Below, in pieces: positions 9,748-18,592 of a stretch of DNA of 64,000 nt. The stretch is from Candidatus Gemmiger stercoravium (lineage in GTDB: Bacteria; Bacillota; Clostridia; Oscillospirales; Ruminococcaceae). Numbering within the stretch: position 1 is the first letter of the stretch; each line of letters starts with the position of its first letter. A model generated the notes under the pieces. The model searched no databases and had not been told where the DNA came from. It saw only the letters and a program-made list of their open reading frames with translations. The translations under genes were made by a program, and so were the position numbers. The stretch is from contig DWWE01000110.1 in assembly GCA_019119835.1 (NCBI GenBank), positions 1 to 64,000 of the forward strand, given 5' to 3'.

Positions 9748-10653
9748 TCAGGGCAGGGGCGGCTCATAATCCGCCAGGCGGCGGGGCTTGCCCTCAAAGG
9801 CGATGGCGATGCAGTCCGGCCCGGTGTTGGCGCTGACCACGCCGCCCAGCTGGAAGACGTACATCGGCGGGTGGCCGAACTCCTTCTTGCACAGCTTCAG
9901 CAGTTCATCCCGCTTCTGGGTGCTGGAGGTGTAGGCCAGCAGGTAGGGGGTAGTGCGCAGGTCGTCCACCCGGGTCCGGGTCCACTTGAGCATGGCGGGG
10001 ATCACGGCGGCGTCGCCCCGCACCTTGGCCTCCACCTTGCTGACCCCGTCGGTCAGGCTGATCACCGGGCGCAGGCCCAGCAGTTCGCCGGCGAAGGCCG
10101 CGGCGGCCGACACCCGGCCGGACTTTTTCAGCTGCTTGAGGCTGAAGGCTGCCAGGCAGACTTCCACCCGGCCCAGCTTGCTCTCCAGTTCCAGAATGCA
10201 GCTGCGCAGGTCGCCGCCGTTGCGCAGCTTGCGGGCGCATTCGCACAGATACCACCCGAAGACCATCGAGTAGGTGTGGCTGTCAACCAGATGGATGCGC
10301 ATGGTCATCTCCGGCCGGTCCTGACGCAGCTGTTCGGCAGCCTGCTGGGCGTTGGCATAGGTGGAGGAACCGGTGCTGTTGATGCTCACATGCAAAACGT
10401 CGGTGTATCCCTGGTCGGCGTATGCCTCGTACACCTCGCGCCATTGCAGGGCGGTGATGGCCGCGGTGGTGGGCACCCCCTGGGCGGCGCGCATCAGCTC
10501 ATAGAACTGGTCCATCGTCATGTCGCGGCGTTCATAGTATTCCTTCCCGTCCAGATTGATGGGGAAGTCGATGACATCGATGCCGTACTTCTCGGCCAAT
10601 TCCTTCGGAATGTCGCAGCTGGAATCGGTCACGATCGCAATTTTGCGTTCCAT
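9748..10653 (-). CDS. DegV family fatty-acid-binding protein
   Basis: KIAIVTDSSCDIPKELAEKYGIDVIDFPINLDGKEYYERRDMT...TTAAITALQW...VDSHTYSMVFGW. Confidence 0.93.
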   Translation of the reverse strand: MERKIAIVTDSSCDIPKELAEKYGIDVIDFPINLDGKEYYERRDMTMDQFYELMRAAQGVPTTAAITALQWREVYEAYADQGYTDVLHVSINSTGSSTYANAQQAAEQLRQDRPEMTMRIHLVDSHTYSMVFGWYLCECARKLRNGGDLRSCILELESKLGRVEVCLAAFSLKQLKKSGRVSAAAAFAGELLGLRPVISLTDGVSKVEAKVRGDAAVIPAMLKWTRTRVDDLRTTPYLLAYTSSTQKRDELLKLCKKEFGHPPMYVFQLGGVVSANTGPDCIAIAFEGKPRRLADYEPPLP

Positions 10654-10662
10654 CCTAGTTTC

Positions 10663-11160
10663 TCACTTCCATTCGTATTTTGTCAGTTGGCCGCGGGTCT
10701 CCAGGTCTTGGAAATCCCATTGCCGCAGCGCTTCATACACCCCCACCGCCACCGAGTTGGACAGGTTCAGGCATCGCTCGCCCCGCCGCATCGGAATGCG
10801 CACGCACCAGGGCTGGTTTTCGGCCAGCAGGGATTCCGGCAGACCGGCATCCTCCCGCCCGAAAACCAGGTAGGCGCCGTCCGGGTACACAACATCGGTG
10901 TGGCGCTGCGGTCCCTTGGAGGTGAAGAAGAAAAACGGGCCCTTGTTGGCGGCCCGGAATTCTTCCAGGTCCTGATAGTATGTTATATCAAGCTGGGGCC
11001 AATAGTCAAGCCCGGCCCGCTTCAATTTTTTATCGTCGATCGTAAAACCCATCGGCCCGACCAGGTGCAGGCGCGCCCCGGTCACGGCGCAGGTGCGCGC
11101 CACGTTGCCGGTGTTCTGGGGGATCTGCGGTTCCACAAGTACAATGTTCAGGGTCGGCAT
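10663..11160 (-). CDS. trmL: tRNA (cytidine(34)-2'-O)-methyltransferase
   Basis: LNIVLVEPQIPQNTGNVARTCAVTGARLHLVGPMGF...LVFGREDAGLPESLL...IPMRRGERCLNLSNSVAVGVYEALRQ. Confidence 0.94.
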   Translation of the reverse strand: MPTLNIVLVEPQIPQNTGNVARTCAVTGARLHLVGPMGFTIDDKKLKRAGLDYWPQLDITYYQDLEEFRAANKGPFFFFTSKGPQRHTDVVYPDGAYLVFGREDAGLPESLLAENQPWCVRIPMRRGERCLNLSNSVAVGVYEALRQWDFQDLETRGQLTKYEWK

Positions 11161-11229
11161 CGTTTCAACTTCCTTGTTTTCGTAAATTCGTCCTTTGGCA
11201 AGTACCCGGGCCGCCGCGGCGGCCGGATG

Positions 11230-12069
11230 TCACCGCCGCGGCAGCTCGTTGGGCATCAGGCGGGGCAGCACGGCTTCCAGCCAGACCCCCAGCCGTTCGT
11301 CGGCCCCGGCGGGGGTGGCCCGCAGGCACTCGCCCACAAAGGCGGCGGCCGCCTGGGCGGCTGCCTGGGCCACGTTGCCCTGCAGCAGGCGCCCCACCAT
11401 CACGGCTCCGAAGATGTCCCCGGTGCCATGGAAGGAACGGGGGAAAAGGGGAGTGCGCACGGTATAGCCCTCGACCCCCCGCACCGCCCCGGCGCACAGG
11501 ATGCTGTGCCCGGCCTCCACCCCGGTGACAAGCACCTGCGGGCAGACCCGGGTCAGCCGGGCGGCGGCGTCGGCGGCCTCGGCCGCGGTGGCGCCGGGGC
11601 CGGGCAGAGGGTCGCCCAGCAGAAGGGCGGCCTCGGTGGTGTTGGGCAGGATCAGGTCGGCCCGGGCGCACAGGTTGTACAGCGCCGGCACCATCTCGGC
11701 GGGCAGCCCACCGTACATTCGGCCGTGGTCGCCCATGACCGGGTCCACCACCTTCAGCGCGTCCGGCCAGTACTCCATGGCCTGTTCCACCAGCAAAGCC
11801 TGGCTGGTCTCGGACAGATACCCGGAATAGATGCAGTCGAACCGCACCCCCAGCCGGCGATAGTGGGCCAGGGCGGCCGGCCCGTACCCGGGGCTGGACA
11901 AGCGGGCCGGCGCCCCCAGGCCGCCGGTGTGGCTGGACAGCACGGCGGTGGGAACAGCCACGGCCTGGACCCCCAGCGCCGACAGGACCGGCGTGATGAC
12001 CGCCAGCCCGGCCCGCCCGAACCCGGGCAGATCATGGATGCAAAGGACAGTTTTTGGTGCTACAGGCAT
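11230..12069 (-). CDS. Pyridoxal/pyridoxamine kinase (PfkB-type)
   Basis: TVLCIHDLPGFGRAGLAVITPVLSALGVQAVAVPTAVLSSHTGG...GYLSETSQ...VVDPVMGDHGRMYGGL...PNTTEAALLL...FHGTGDIFGAVM. Confidence 0.9.
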   Translation of the reverse strand: MPVAPKTVLCIHDLPGFGRAGLAVITPVLSALGVQAVAVPTAVLSSHTGGLGAPARLSSPGYGPAALAHYRRLGVRFDCIYSGYLSETSQALLVEQAMEYWPDALKVVDPVMGDHGRMYGGLPAEMVPALYNLCARADLILPNTTEAALLLGDPLPGPGATAAEAADAAARLTRVCPQVLVTGVEAGHSILCAGAVRGVEGYTVRTPLFPRSFHGTGDIFGAVMVGRLLQGNVAQAAAQAAAAFVGECLRATPAGADERLGVWLEAVLPRLMPNELPRR

Positions 12070-12371
12070 GACGCCACGCTCTTTTCACAAAAATTTGCGG
12101 CCCTTCCGCTTCTTTTAGCGGGTTTTCGGCCTGCTGTTCTGATTTTACCACAAACTTGCTGCCGGAAAAAGCCGCAATCTGGCGATTCGGCAGGGCATTT
12201 CACCGCGCAGTCGGCCCTGTACGCCGGCTTGAAGGGGAAAGCCCGCGTATCAGCGACGAATCTTTGCCGCCCCTTCCGAAAAAATCGAGCGGATTGCATG
12301 ACATTTGATAAACAGGCCGACAGCGGGGCATACTACCCCCGCACACAGATGCAAAAAGGAGGGACACAACC

Positions 12372-12548
12372 ATGAATATGATGAACACCGTCGCATCCGC
12401 CGCGGTGGGGGCTGCCATGGGGGCGGCCGCCATGTATGCCGCGACCCATGACCAGCGCCAGGTGCGCAAGGCCATGCGCAAAATGACCCGCGGCGCCGAG
12501 AAGGCGCTGCTGGACCTGGAGGGAATGGTCAACAAGTACACCCGCTGA
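12372..12548 (+). CDS. 58-aa small protein (not in ORF track)
   Basis: MNMMNTVASAAVGAAMGAAAMYAATHDQRQVRKAMRKMTRGAEKALLDLEGMVNKYTR; RBS aaaggaggg; followed by a strong terminator. Confidence 0.75.
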   Translation: MNMMNTVASAAVGAAMGAAAMYAATHDQRQVRKAMRKMTRGAEKALLDLEGMVNKYTR

Positions 12549-12580
12549 CCGGCCCCGCCGCAGCCGGCAGGACCGGCAGG

Positions 12581-12622
12581 ACGCAGAAACAGCCGCGCAA
12601 GCCAGCGCGGCTGTTTCTGCGT
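12581..12622. terminator. 18-bp-stem terminator/inverted repeat between convergent genes
   Basis: acgcagaaacagccgcgc-aagcca-gcgcggctgtttctgcgt. Confidence 0.8.
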
Positions 12623-12724
12623 CTGCACAGCGGTAGGAAATTCGTAAAGATGGATTGCCTTGCATTCCGGTGCACAGCGGCCGACTTGGGAGATACGTCC
12701 CCTCCCGCCGGCCGCAGGGCGGGG

Positions 12725-13891
12725 TCAGAGCACACGTACGCGGATCGCTTCTTCGATGGCGGCCAGCTGCTGTTTCAGCGAAGGCTGCACCGGGCCGGTC
12801 ACGTCCAGCATCGTGTAGGCCACATCCTTGCGGCTCTTGTTGACCATGTTCTCGATGTTCAGGCTGGCCGATGTCAGGATGCCGGTGATCGAGGAGATCA
12901 CGCCCGGCGCGTTCTTGTGGATCAGGCAGACCCGGCGGCCGCCCAGGCGGGGCTGCTGCACGTCCGGCAGGTTGACGCTGTGGGTGATGTTGCCGTTGCG
13001 CAGGTAGTCGCTCAGCTCGCTGGCCGCCATCACCGCGCAGTTGGTCTCGCTCTCCGGGGTGGAAGCGCCCAGGTGGGGGGTGCAGTAGACCCCGGGCACA
13101 CCCAGCAGCTCTTCGGCCGGGAAGTCACAGAAATAAGAAGCCGCTTTGCCGGTGTTCAGGGCGTCCAGCATGGCGGCGGTGTCCACCAGTTCACCGCGGG
13201 CGAAGTTCAGCACCCGGACGCCGTCCTTGCACATGGACAGCGTTTGGGAGTTGATGGTGTGCTTGGTGGCGGGAATGTAGGGCACATGGACGGTCAGGTA
13301 ATCGCAGCGGGGCAGCATGTCGCTCAGCGTGACGCAGTGCTGAACACTGCGGGACAAACTCCAGGCGGCGTCGATGCTGATGTAGGGGTCATACCCCAAA
13401 ACTTCCATCCCCAGCGCCACGGCGGCGTTGGCCACCCGGGAGCCGATGGCGCCCAGACCGATCACGCCCAGCACCTTGCCGTGCAGCTCGGGGCCGACAA
13501 ACTGCTTTTTGCCCTTTTCCACATCCCGGGCCAGGGTGGCGCTGCCCTTGAGCCCTTCGGCCCAGCGGATCGCCGCCGGCAGGTTGCGGCTGCCGGCCAC
13601 CAACGCCCCCACCACCAGTTCGGCCACCGCGTTGGCGTTGGCGCCTGGGGTGTTGAAGACCACGATGCCGGCCTCGGTACATTTGTCCAGCGGGATGTTG
13701 TTGGTGCCGGCGCCGGCCCGGGCAATGGCCAGTAGGCTGTCGGGCAGCGGCATCTCGTGCAGGTCGGCGCTGCGCACCAGGATGCCGTCCGGCGCGGCGG
13801 TCTCGTTGTCGATCTCGAACTGGGTGGTGGGCAGCTTTGCCAGCCCCACCGGCGAGATCGCGTTCATCGTCTTGATCGTATACATTGCCAT
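12725..13891 (-). CDS. serA: D-3-phosphoglycerate dehydrogenase with ACT domain
   Basis: IARAGAGTNNIPLDKCTEAGIVVFNTPGANANAVAEL...VLGVIGLGAIGSRVANAA...NFARGELVD...C-terminal ACT region. Confidence 0.93.
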   Translation of the reverse strand: MAMYTIKTMNAISPVGLAKLPTTQFEIDNETAAPDGILVRSADLHEMPLPDSLLAIARAGAGTNNIPLDKCTEAGIVVFNTPGANANAVAELVVGALVAGSRNLPAAIRWAEGLKGSATLARDVEKGKKQFVGPELHGKVLGVIGLGAIGSRVANAAVALGMEVLGYDPYISIDAAWSLSRSVQHCVTLSDMLPRCDYLTVHVPYIPATKHTINSQTLSMCKDGVRVLNFARGELVDTAAMLDALNTGKAASYFCDFPAEELLGVPGVYCTPHLGASTPESETNCAVMAASELSDYLRNGNITHSVNLPDVQQPRLGGRRVCLIHKNAPGVISSITGILTSASLNIENMVNKSRKDVAYTMLDVTGPVQPSLKQQLAAIEEAIRVRVL

Positions 13892-13921
13892 GCAGCTCCT
13901 TTTGTTGACTGTGGGGCCCGC

Positions 13922-15019
13922 TCAGGCGTGCGCCCGGCGGAATTTTTCCATAAAGGCGACCAGTGCCTCCACGCCCTGGGGCGGCATCGCGTTGTAGATG
14001 GAAGCCCGCATACCGCCCACCAGCCGGTGGCCCTTCAGGTTCAGCAGCCCGGCTTTGGCCGCCTCGGCGCAGAACTCTTTGTCCAGCTCCGGCGTGGGGG
14101 AGGTGAAGGTCACATTCATCCGGCTGCGATAGCGCGGCTCCACCGGATTCTTGAAGAAGCTCTGCCCGTCCAGATAGTCGTACAGCACCTTCGCCTTGGC
14201 CTGGTTGATCTGCTGCATCTGCGCAAGCCCGCCGATCTCGTGTTCCAGGTAGTCCATCATCAGGCCGGTCATATAAATGCACCAGCAGGGCGGTGTGTTG
14301 TACATGCTGTCCGCTTTCAGCAGGGTGGTGTAGTTCATCATGGTGGGGATCTTTTCGGCCGGGATGCCCTTGGCGCTGCGGCCCAGCAGGTCCTCCCGCA
14401 GGATGGCCACCGCCATGCCGGCCGGCGCCACGTTCTTCTGCACACCGAAGTAGAGGCAGCCGTACCGGGTCACGTCGGTGGGTTCAGAGAAGATCATCGA
14501 ACTCACATCCGCCACCAGCGGGATGCCCTCCACCTGGGGCAGCTCCACATAGGTGGTGCCGAAGATCGTGTTGTTCTGGCAGATATGGATGTAGCTGGCG
14601 TTGGGGTCGTACTCGACGGCCTTTACGTCGGGAATGTAGGTGAAATTCCGGTCCTTGCTGGAGGCGGCGATCCGGGCGGTGCCGAATTTGGCGGCCTCCT
14701 CGGCGGCCTTTTTGCTGAAGTTGCCAGTCACCAGATAATCCGCCGTGCCTGTGGTCATCAGGTTCAGCGGGACCATGGCAAACTGCTGGGTGGCGCCGCC
14801 CTGGAAAAAGCCGATCCTGTAGTTGTCCGGCACCCCCAGCACCCGGCGCATGGCGGCCTCGGTGTTGGCAAGGATCTCCTCAAACCAGGAACTGCGATGG
14901 CTCATCTCCATCACGCTCTGACCGGACCCGTGATAGTCCAGCAATTCCGCCTGCGCTTTGCGCAGCACCGGTTCCGGCAGCATCGAAGGTCCCGCACTGA
15001 AATTATAGACCCTGGCCAT
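13922..15019 (-). CDS. serC: Phosphoserine aminotransferase
   Basis: MARVYNFSAGPSMLPEPVLRKAQAELLDYHGSGQSVMEMSHRSS...YVELPQVEGIPLVADVSSMIFSEPTDVTRYG. Confidence 0.95.
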   Translation of the reverse strand: MARVYNFSAGPSMLPEPVLRKAQAELLDYHGSGQSVMEMSHRSSWFEEILANTEAAMRRVLGVPDNYRIGFFQGGATQQFAMVPLNLMTTGTADYLVTGNFSKKAAEEAAKFGTARIAASSKDRNFTYIPDVKAVEYDPNASYIHICQNNTIFGTTYVELPQVEGIPLVADVSSMIFSEPTDVTRYGCLYFGVQKNVAPAGMAVAILREDLLGRSAKGIPAEKIPTMMNYTTLLKADSMYNTPPCWCIYMTGLMMDYLEHEIGGLAQMQQINQAKAKVLYDYLDGQSFFKNPVEPRYRSRMNVTFTSPTPELDKEFCAEAAKAGLLNLKGHRLVGGMRASIYNAMPPQGVEALVAFMEKFRRAHA

Positions 15020-15187
15020 AAAAAACGCCTCCTCAAATCGCTTGCGTTCCCATAAGATGGGGCCCGGCCGCATCACCGCGGCCCGACAACGCTATTATAC
15101 GTCCGGCGGCCGGCTTCCGGCAAGGAAAAAGGAGCCGGCAAAACACCGAAAAGGACCCGGGAAAAGCCGGCCTGCCGGCGATAAAGT

Positions 15188-15346
15188 GACAAATGTCTTT
15201 GATTCAAGAACAAATTATTCTACAAACGTAAAAATAAAACCGGGAAATCCACCAAAAAGCGGGAGAGAAAATTGTGAAACCTGCGGGCTTGCCGGAATTG
15301 CTTCTACACATGTAAAATTAAATACAAGAAATCAACCACAAACGTA
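15188..15346. promoter_or_regulatory. Candidate BlaI/MecI-type operator array (four sites)
   Basis: gacaaatgtc (15188-15197), tacaaacgta (15221-15230), tacacatgta (15305-15314), cacaaacgta (15337-15346); compare TACAnnTGTA. Confidence 0.55.
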
Positions 15347-15356
15347 GGAGAATGCC

Positions 15357-15749
15357 ATGGAAACTCTTTCCCACAGCGAGGAGATCGTCATGTCCGCCCT
15401 CTGGGCCTGCGGGGCGCCCGCGTCCCGCAGGCAGATCGCAGCACAGCTGCCCGAAAGCTGCCGCTGGGCCGACACCACACTGCTGAACTTTTTGCTCCGG
15501 CTGGAGCGCAAAGGCTTTGTGCGCCCCCAGCGCCAGGGCAACAAAAACGTGTATACCCCGCTGGTGCGCCGACAGACCTACTGCGGCGCGGTCAGCGCGG
15601 CCCATCTGCAGCGGTTGTATGGCGGCGACGCCTGCGCCATGCTGGGGGCGCTGGCCGATACGGGGCGGATCAGCTACGCCGCTATGGAGCGGCTGGCCCG
15701 CTACCTGGATACCCGCGCCGCCGAAAGCCCGGAATACGATTACGACTGA
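15357..15749 (+). CDS. BlaI/MecI/CopY family transcriptional regulator
   Basis: METLSHSEEIVMSALWACGAPASRRQIAAQLPESCRWADTTLLNFLLRLERKGFVRPQRQGNKNVYTPLVRRQTY. Confidence 0.85.
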   Translation: METLSHSEEIVMSALWACGAPASRRQIAAQLPESCRWADTTLLNFLLRLERKGFVRPQRQGNKNVYTPLVRRQTYCGAVSAAHLQRLYGGDACAMLGALADTGRISYAAMERLARYLDTRAAESPEYDYD

Positions 15750-15778
15750 ACCGCCCCGCCGCTGACCGAACCGAAAAA

Positions 15779-15814
15779 GCCCCCGCCGGCAGATGAGTCG
15801 CTGCCGGCGGGGGC
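15779..15814. terminator. Terminator hairpin after blaI-like gene
   Basis: gcccccgccggcag-atgagtcg-ctgccggcgggggc with A-run at the left flank (U-run on minus transcript). Confidence 0.75.
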
Positions 15815-15952
15815 GCCTGCTGCTATCTGGCCGAAAAGCTGCAGGTGGGTGGCCAATCCGCCTAGATTTCAATACGACTTTTTACGACCTCGTACCGGCT
15901 TACGACCGGTTTACGACCTCAAATTCCGGTTACTTGCCGGCAATACGGATAT

Positions 15953-16003
15953 AAGAAAACCCGCGTATCATCAGCATTTCGCTGTGATTACGCGGGTTTT
16001 CTT
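15953..16003 (-). terminator. Terminator of the tRNA-Ser transcript
   Basis: 15-bp perfect stem aagaaaacccgcgta ... tacgcgggttttctt directly after the tRNA 3' end on the minus strand. Confidence 0.8.
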
Positions 16004-16004
16004 T

Positions 16005-16095
16005 TGGCGGAGTAAGAGGGATTTGAACCCTCGCGGCACTTTCGCACCCTACGCCCTTAGCAGGGGCGCCTCTTCGACCTCTTGAGTATTACTCC
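16005..16095 (-). tRNA. tRNA-Ser(GCU)
   Basis: GGAGTAATACTCAAGAGGTCGAAGAGGCGCCCCTGCTAAGGGCGTAGGGTGCGAAAGTGCCGCGAGGGTTCAAATCCCTCTTACTCCGCCA; long variable arm, anticodon GCT. Confidence 0.96.
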
Positions 16096-16132
16096 AAGTC
16101 AAAGTGATCGATGATTCACTTGTTAACAAAAA

Positions 16133-16223
16133 TGGCGGAGAGGATGGGATTCGAACCCATGGTCCGCTCACGCGAATCGCTGGTTTTCAAGACCAGTTCC
16201 ATAAACCACTCGGACACCTCTCC
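16133..16223 (-). tRNA. tRNA-Ser(UGA)
   Basis: GGAGAGGTGTCCGAGTGGTTTATGGAACTGGTCTTGAAAACCAGCGATTCGCGTGAGCGGACCATGGGTTCGAATCCCATCCTCTCCGCCA; anticodon TGA. Confidence 0.97.
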
Positions 16224-16416
16224 ACAGTGGCCCCACCAGATGCAACGTAGATTATACTATCATACACGGCGGGTTCTGTCAAGAGAAATTTGGAAGTTTT
16301 TTTCCGCCCCGCCTTTTGCCGGCGCCGTCTTGCCGCCGCCCCTTGCAATGTCCCGGCGAAACAGATATACTCATACAAACACAGTTCCGCACACGGCATA
16401 CAAAGGAGGGACGGGT

Positions 16417-17085
16417 TTGCGCCTGTTTGATGTATTGGGGCCGGTCATGACCGGGCCGTCCAGCAGCCACACGGCCGGGGCGGTGCGCATCGGCCAGACC
16501 GCCCGCAAGCTGCTGGGGGAACCGCCGGTTCGCGCCGAGATCCTGCTGCACGGCAGCTTTGCGGCCACCGGCCGGGGCCATGGCACCGACCGGGCCCTGG
16601 TGGCAGGGCTGCTGGGGATGCAGCCGGATGACGAGGCCATCCCCCGCAGCTTTGCCCTGGCCCGCCAGGCCGGGCTGCAGTTTCAGGTGGGTACCATCCT
16701 GCTGCGGGGCGCACACCCCAACACCGCGCTGCTGCGGCTGTACGGCGCCGGCGGCCGCAAGCTGGAGGTCGTCGGGGCCTCCATCGGCGGCGGGCGGATC
16801 AACATCTGCCAGATCGACGGCATCACGACCAATTTCGGCGCCGACCACAACACCCTGATCGTCCACAACCAGGACACCCCGGGCCATGTGGCGGCGGTCA
16901 CCACCAGCCTCAGCCGGCACGGCATCAACATCGCCACCATGCAGCTGTACCGCTCGGGGGCGGGGGGCTATGCGGTGATGGTGCTGGAATGCGACCAGCC
17001 GCTGCCCGCCGATCTGGTGGAGGAACTGCGCCGCCAGCCGGGCATCGTGAAGGTCACGAGCCTGAACCTGGACCCGGCCGAATGA
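16417..17085 (+). CDS. sdaAB: L-serine ammonia-lyase, iron-sulfur-dependent, beta subunit
   Basis: LRLFDVLGPVMTGPSSSHTAGAVRIGQTARKLLG...LHGSFAATGRGHGTDRALVAGLLG...C-terminal ACT; TTG start with aaaggaggg RBS. Confidence 0.93.
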   Translation: MRLFDVLGPVMTGPSSSHTAGAVRIGQTARKLLGEPPVRAEILLHGSFAATGRGHGTDRALVAGLLGMQPDDEAIPRSFALARQAGLQFQVGTILLRGAHPNTALLRLYGAGGRKLEVVGASIGGGRINICQIDGITTNFGADHNTLIVHNQDTPGHVAAVTTSLSRHGINIATMQLYRSGAGGYAVMVLECDQPLPADLVEELRRQPGIVKVTSLNLDPAE

Positions 17086-17136
17086 CGGCCGGGGCCCAAA
17101 AACGAACCGATGGGACCCAACCGAAAGGAGCCCGCC

Positions 17137-18018
17137 ATGTCCTATTCCTCAGTGCGCGCTTTGCTGAACGCCTGCAAGGCGGAAGGGCGCCCCTTATATG
17201 AAGTGATCCTGCGCAGCGACCTGCAGGAAAGCGGCCTGACCGAGACGGAGTCCCGGGCCAGGATGCGCCGCCTTTGGCAGGTGATGACCGAGACCAGCGC
17301 CAACTATTGCGGCGCCGACCGTTCGGCCAGCGGCTTTGCCGGCGGGGACGCCGCCAAGGTGGAGGCCGCCGCCGCGGCCGGGCTGCTGTACAGCGGCGGC
17401 TATTACGCCCAGGTGATTGCCGAAGCCCTCAAGACCGCCGAGTGCAACGCCTGCATGAAGCGGATCGTGGCGGCCCCCACCGCCGGCAGCTGTGGGGTGC
17501 TGCCGGCCGTGCTGCTGCCGCTGTGGCGGTCCGGCGCGGCAGATGAGGACGCCGTCTGCCGGGCTTTGTATGTGGCGGCCGGGTTTGGCCAGGTGGTGGC
17601 GGCCCGGGCCACGCTGGCCGGCGCCGAAGGAGGGTGCCAGGCGGAGGTGGGCGCGGCCAGCGGTATGGCGGCCGCTGCCCTCACCGACCTGAAAGGCGGC
17701 ACTGCCGAAGCCTGCGCCGAGGCGTTCGCCATGGCGCTGACCAACCTGGAGGGCCTTGTCTGCGACCCGGTGGCCGGGCTGGTGGAACTGCCCTGCATCA
17801 AGCGCAACGTGATCGGCGCGGTGAATGCCGTATCGGCCGCCGACATGGCGCTGGCCGGTGTGGTGGGGCATATCCCGGCCGACGAGGTCATCGACGCGAT
17901 GGCCGAGGTCGGCGCCGCCATGAGCCGGGACCTGCGGGAGACCGGCATCGGCGGCCTGGCGGGCACCCCCACCGGCCAGGCCATTCGGGACATTGTCACG
18001 ATGGCAGAAGAAGAATAA
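17137..18018 (+). CDS. sdaAA: L-serine ammonia-lyase, iron-sulfur-dependent, alpha subunit
   Basis: VAAPTAGSCGVLPAVLLPL...GGCQAEVGAASGMAAAAL...CDPVAGLVELPCIKRNVIGAVNAV. Confidence 0.95.
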   Translation: MSYSSVRALLNACKAEGRPLYEVILRSDLQESGLTETESRARMRRLWQVMTETSANYCGADRSASGFAGGDAAKVEAAAAAGLLYSGGYYAQVIAEALKTAECNACMKRIVAAPTAGSCGVLPAVLLPLWRSGAADEDAVCRALYVAAGFGQVVAARATLAGAEGGCQAEVGAASGMAAAALTDLKGGTAEACAEAFAMALTNLEGLVCDPVAGLVELPCIKRNVIGAVNAVSAADMALAGVVGHIPADEVIDAMAEVGAAMSRDLRETGIGGLAGTPTGQAIRDIVTMAEEE

Positions 18019-18048
18019 ACAACTTTGCAGTTGGAAACGGAGCCTATC

Positions 18049-18495
18049 ATGGAAAATCAGGAAAAAACGACCGCCTGGAAACCCGGGAAACTGATCCGCC
18101 GCATCGGGATGGTGCTGGTGGCGGTGCTCTGCCTGTTCGGCATCAAGATGCTGATGGGGACCCGCACGATGATGTACCTCTACGCCCGGGACATCGACCA
18201 TATCGAGGTCGCCGTCACCCCGCCGGGGGCGACGCTGACCGCTACCGGTACCGACATGAGCAGCGCCGTGACGCTGCTGAGCAACGCGGTGACCTACGGC
18301 CGAAAGGAACCCGTGGCGGGGCAGGCGATCAGCCTGACCATCTGCAACCTGGACGGCAGCGTGCAGCAGGTGGTCGTCAGCGGCGACTACCTGGAGATCG
18401 ACGGCCGGGGGTACCGGATGCGCCTTTCCGACGGGGAAAAGGTCCAGGCTTGGGCCGAGGCGCTGGCCGAAGCCCAGGGCGTGGCGCTGGACTGA
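18049..18495 (+). CDS. Hypothetical single-pass membrane protein
   Basis: MENQEKTTAWKPGKLIRRIGMVLVAVLCLFGIKMLMGTRTMMYLYARDIDHIEVAVTPPGATLT; one N-terminal TM segment. Confidence 0.7.
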   Translation: MENQEKTTAWKPGKLIRRIGMVLVAVLCLFGIKMLMGTRTMMYLYARDIDHIEVAVTPPGATLTATGTDMSSAVTLLSNAVTYGRKEPVAGQAISLTICNLDGSVQQVVVSGDYLEIDGRGYRMRLSDGEKVQAWAEALAEAQGVALD

Positions 18496-18529
18496 GCGCC
18501 GGCAAAACGAATAGGACCGGAAGCAAAAA

Positions 18530-18565
18530 GCGCCCCTGCCGCACGGCGGCAGGGGCGCCTTTTGT
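18530..18565. terminator. Bidirectional terminator between convergent genes
   Basis: gcgcccctgccgc-acg-gcggcaggggcgc + ttttgt; A-run on other side. Confidence 0.88.
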
Positions 18566-18592
18566 CTGTGATTCAGCCGGGCGGGGCGGGTC

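Noticed and set aside
15849-16085. 78-aa ORF with WRSKRDLNPRGTFAP
   Set aside because: Antisense of tRNA-Ser(GCU) and its terminator
16005-16223. tRNA-Ser genes as an integration site
   Set aside because: No integrase, direct-repeat att remnant or foreign-looking genes nearby
16111-16416. N-terminal extension MAERMGFEPMVRSRESLVFKTSSINHSDTSP of the sdaAB ORF
   Set aside because: This is the antisense translation of tRNA-Ser(UGA), a classic spurious peptide; the real start is TTG 16417
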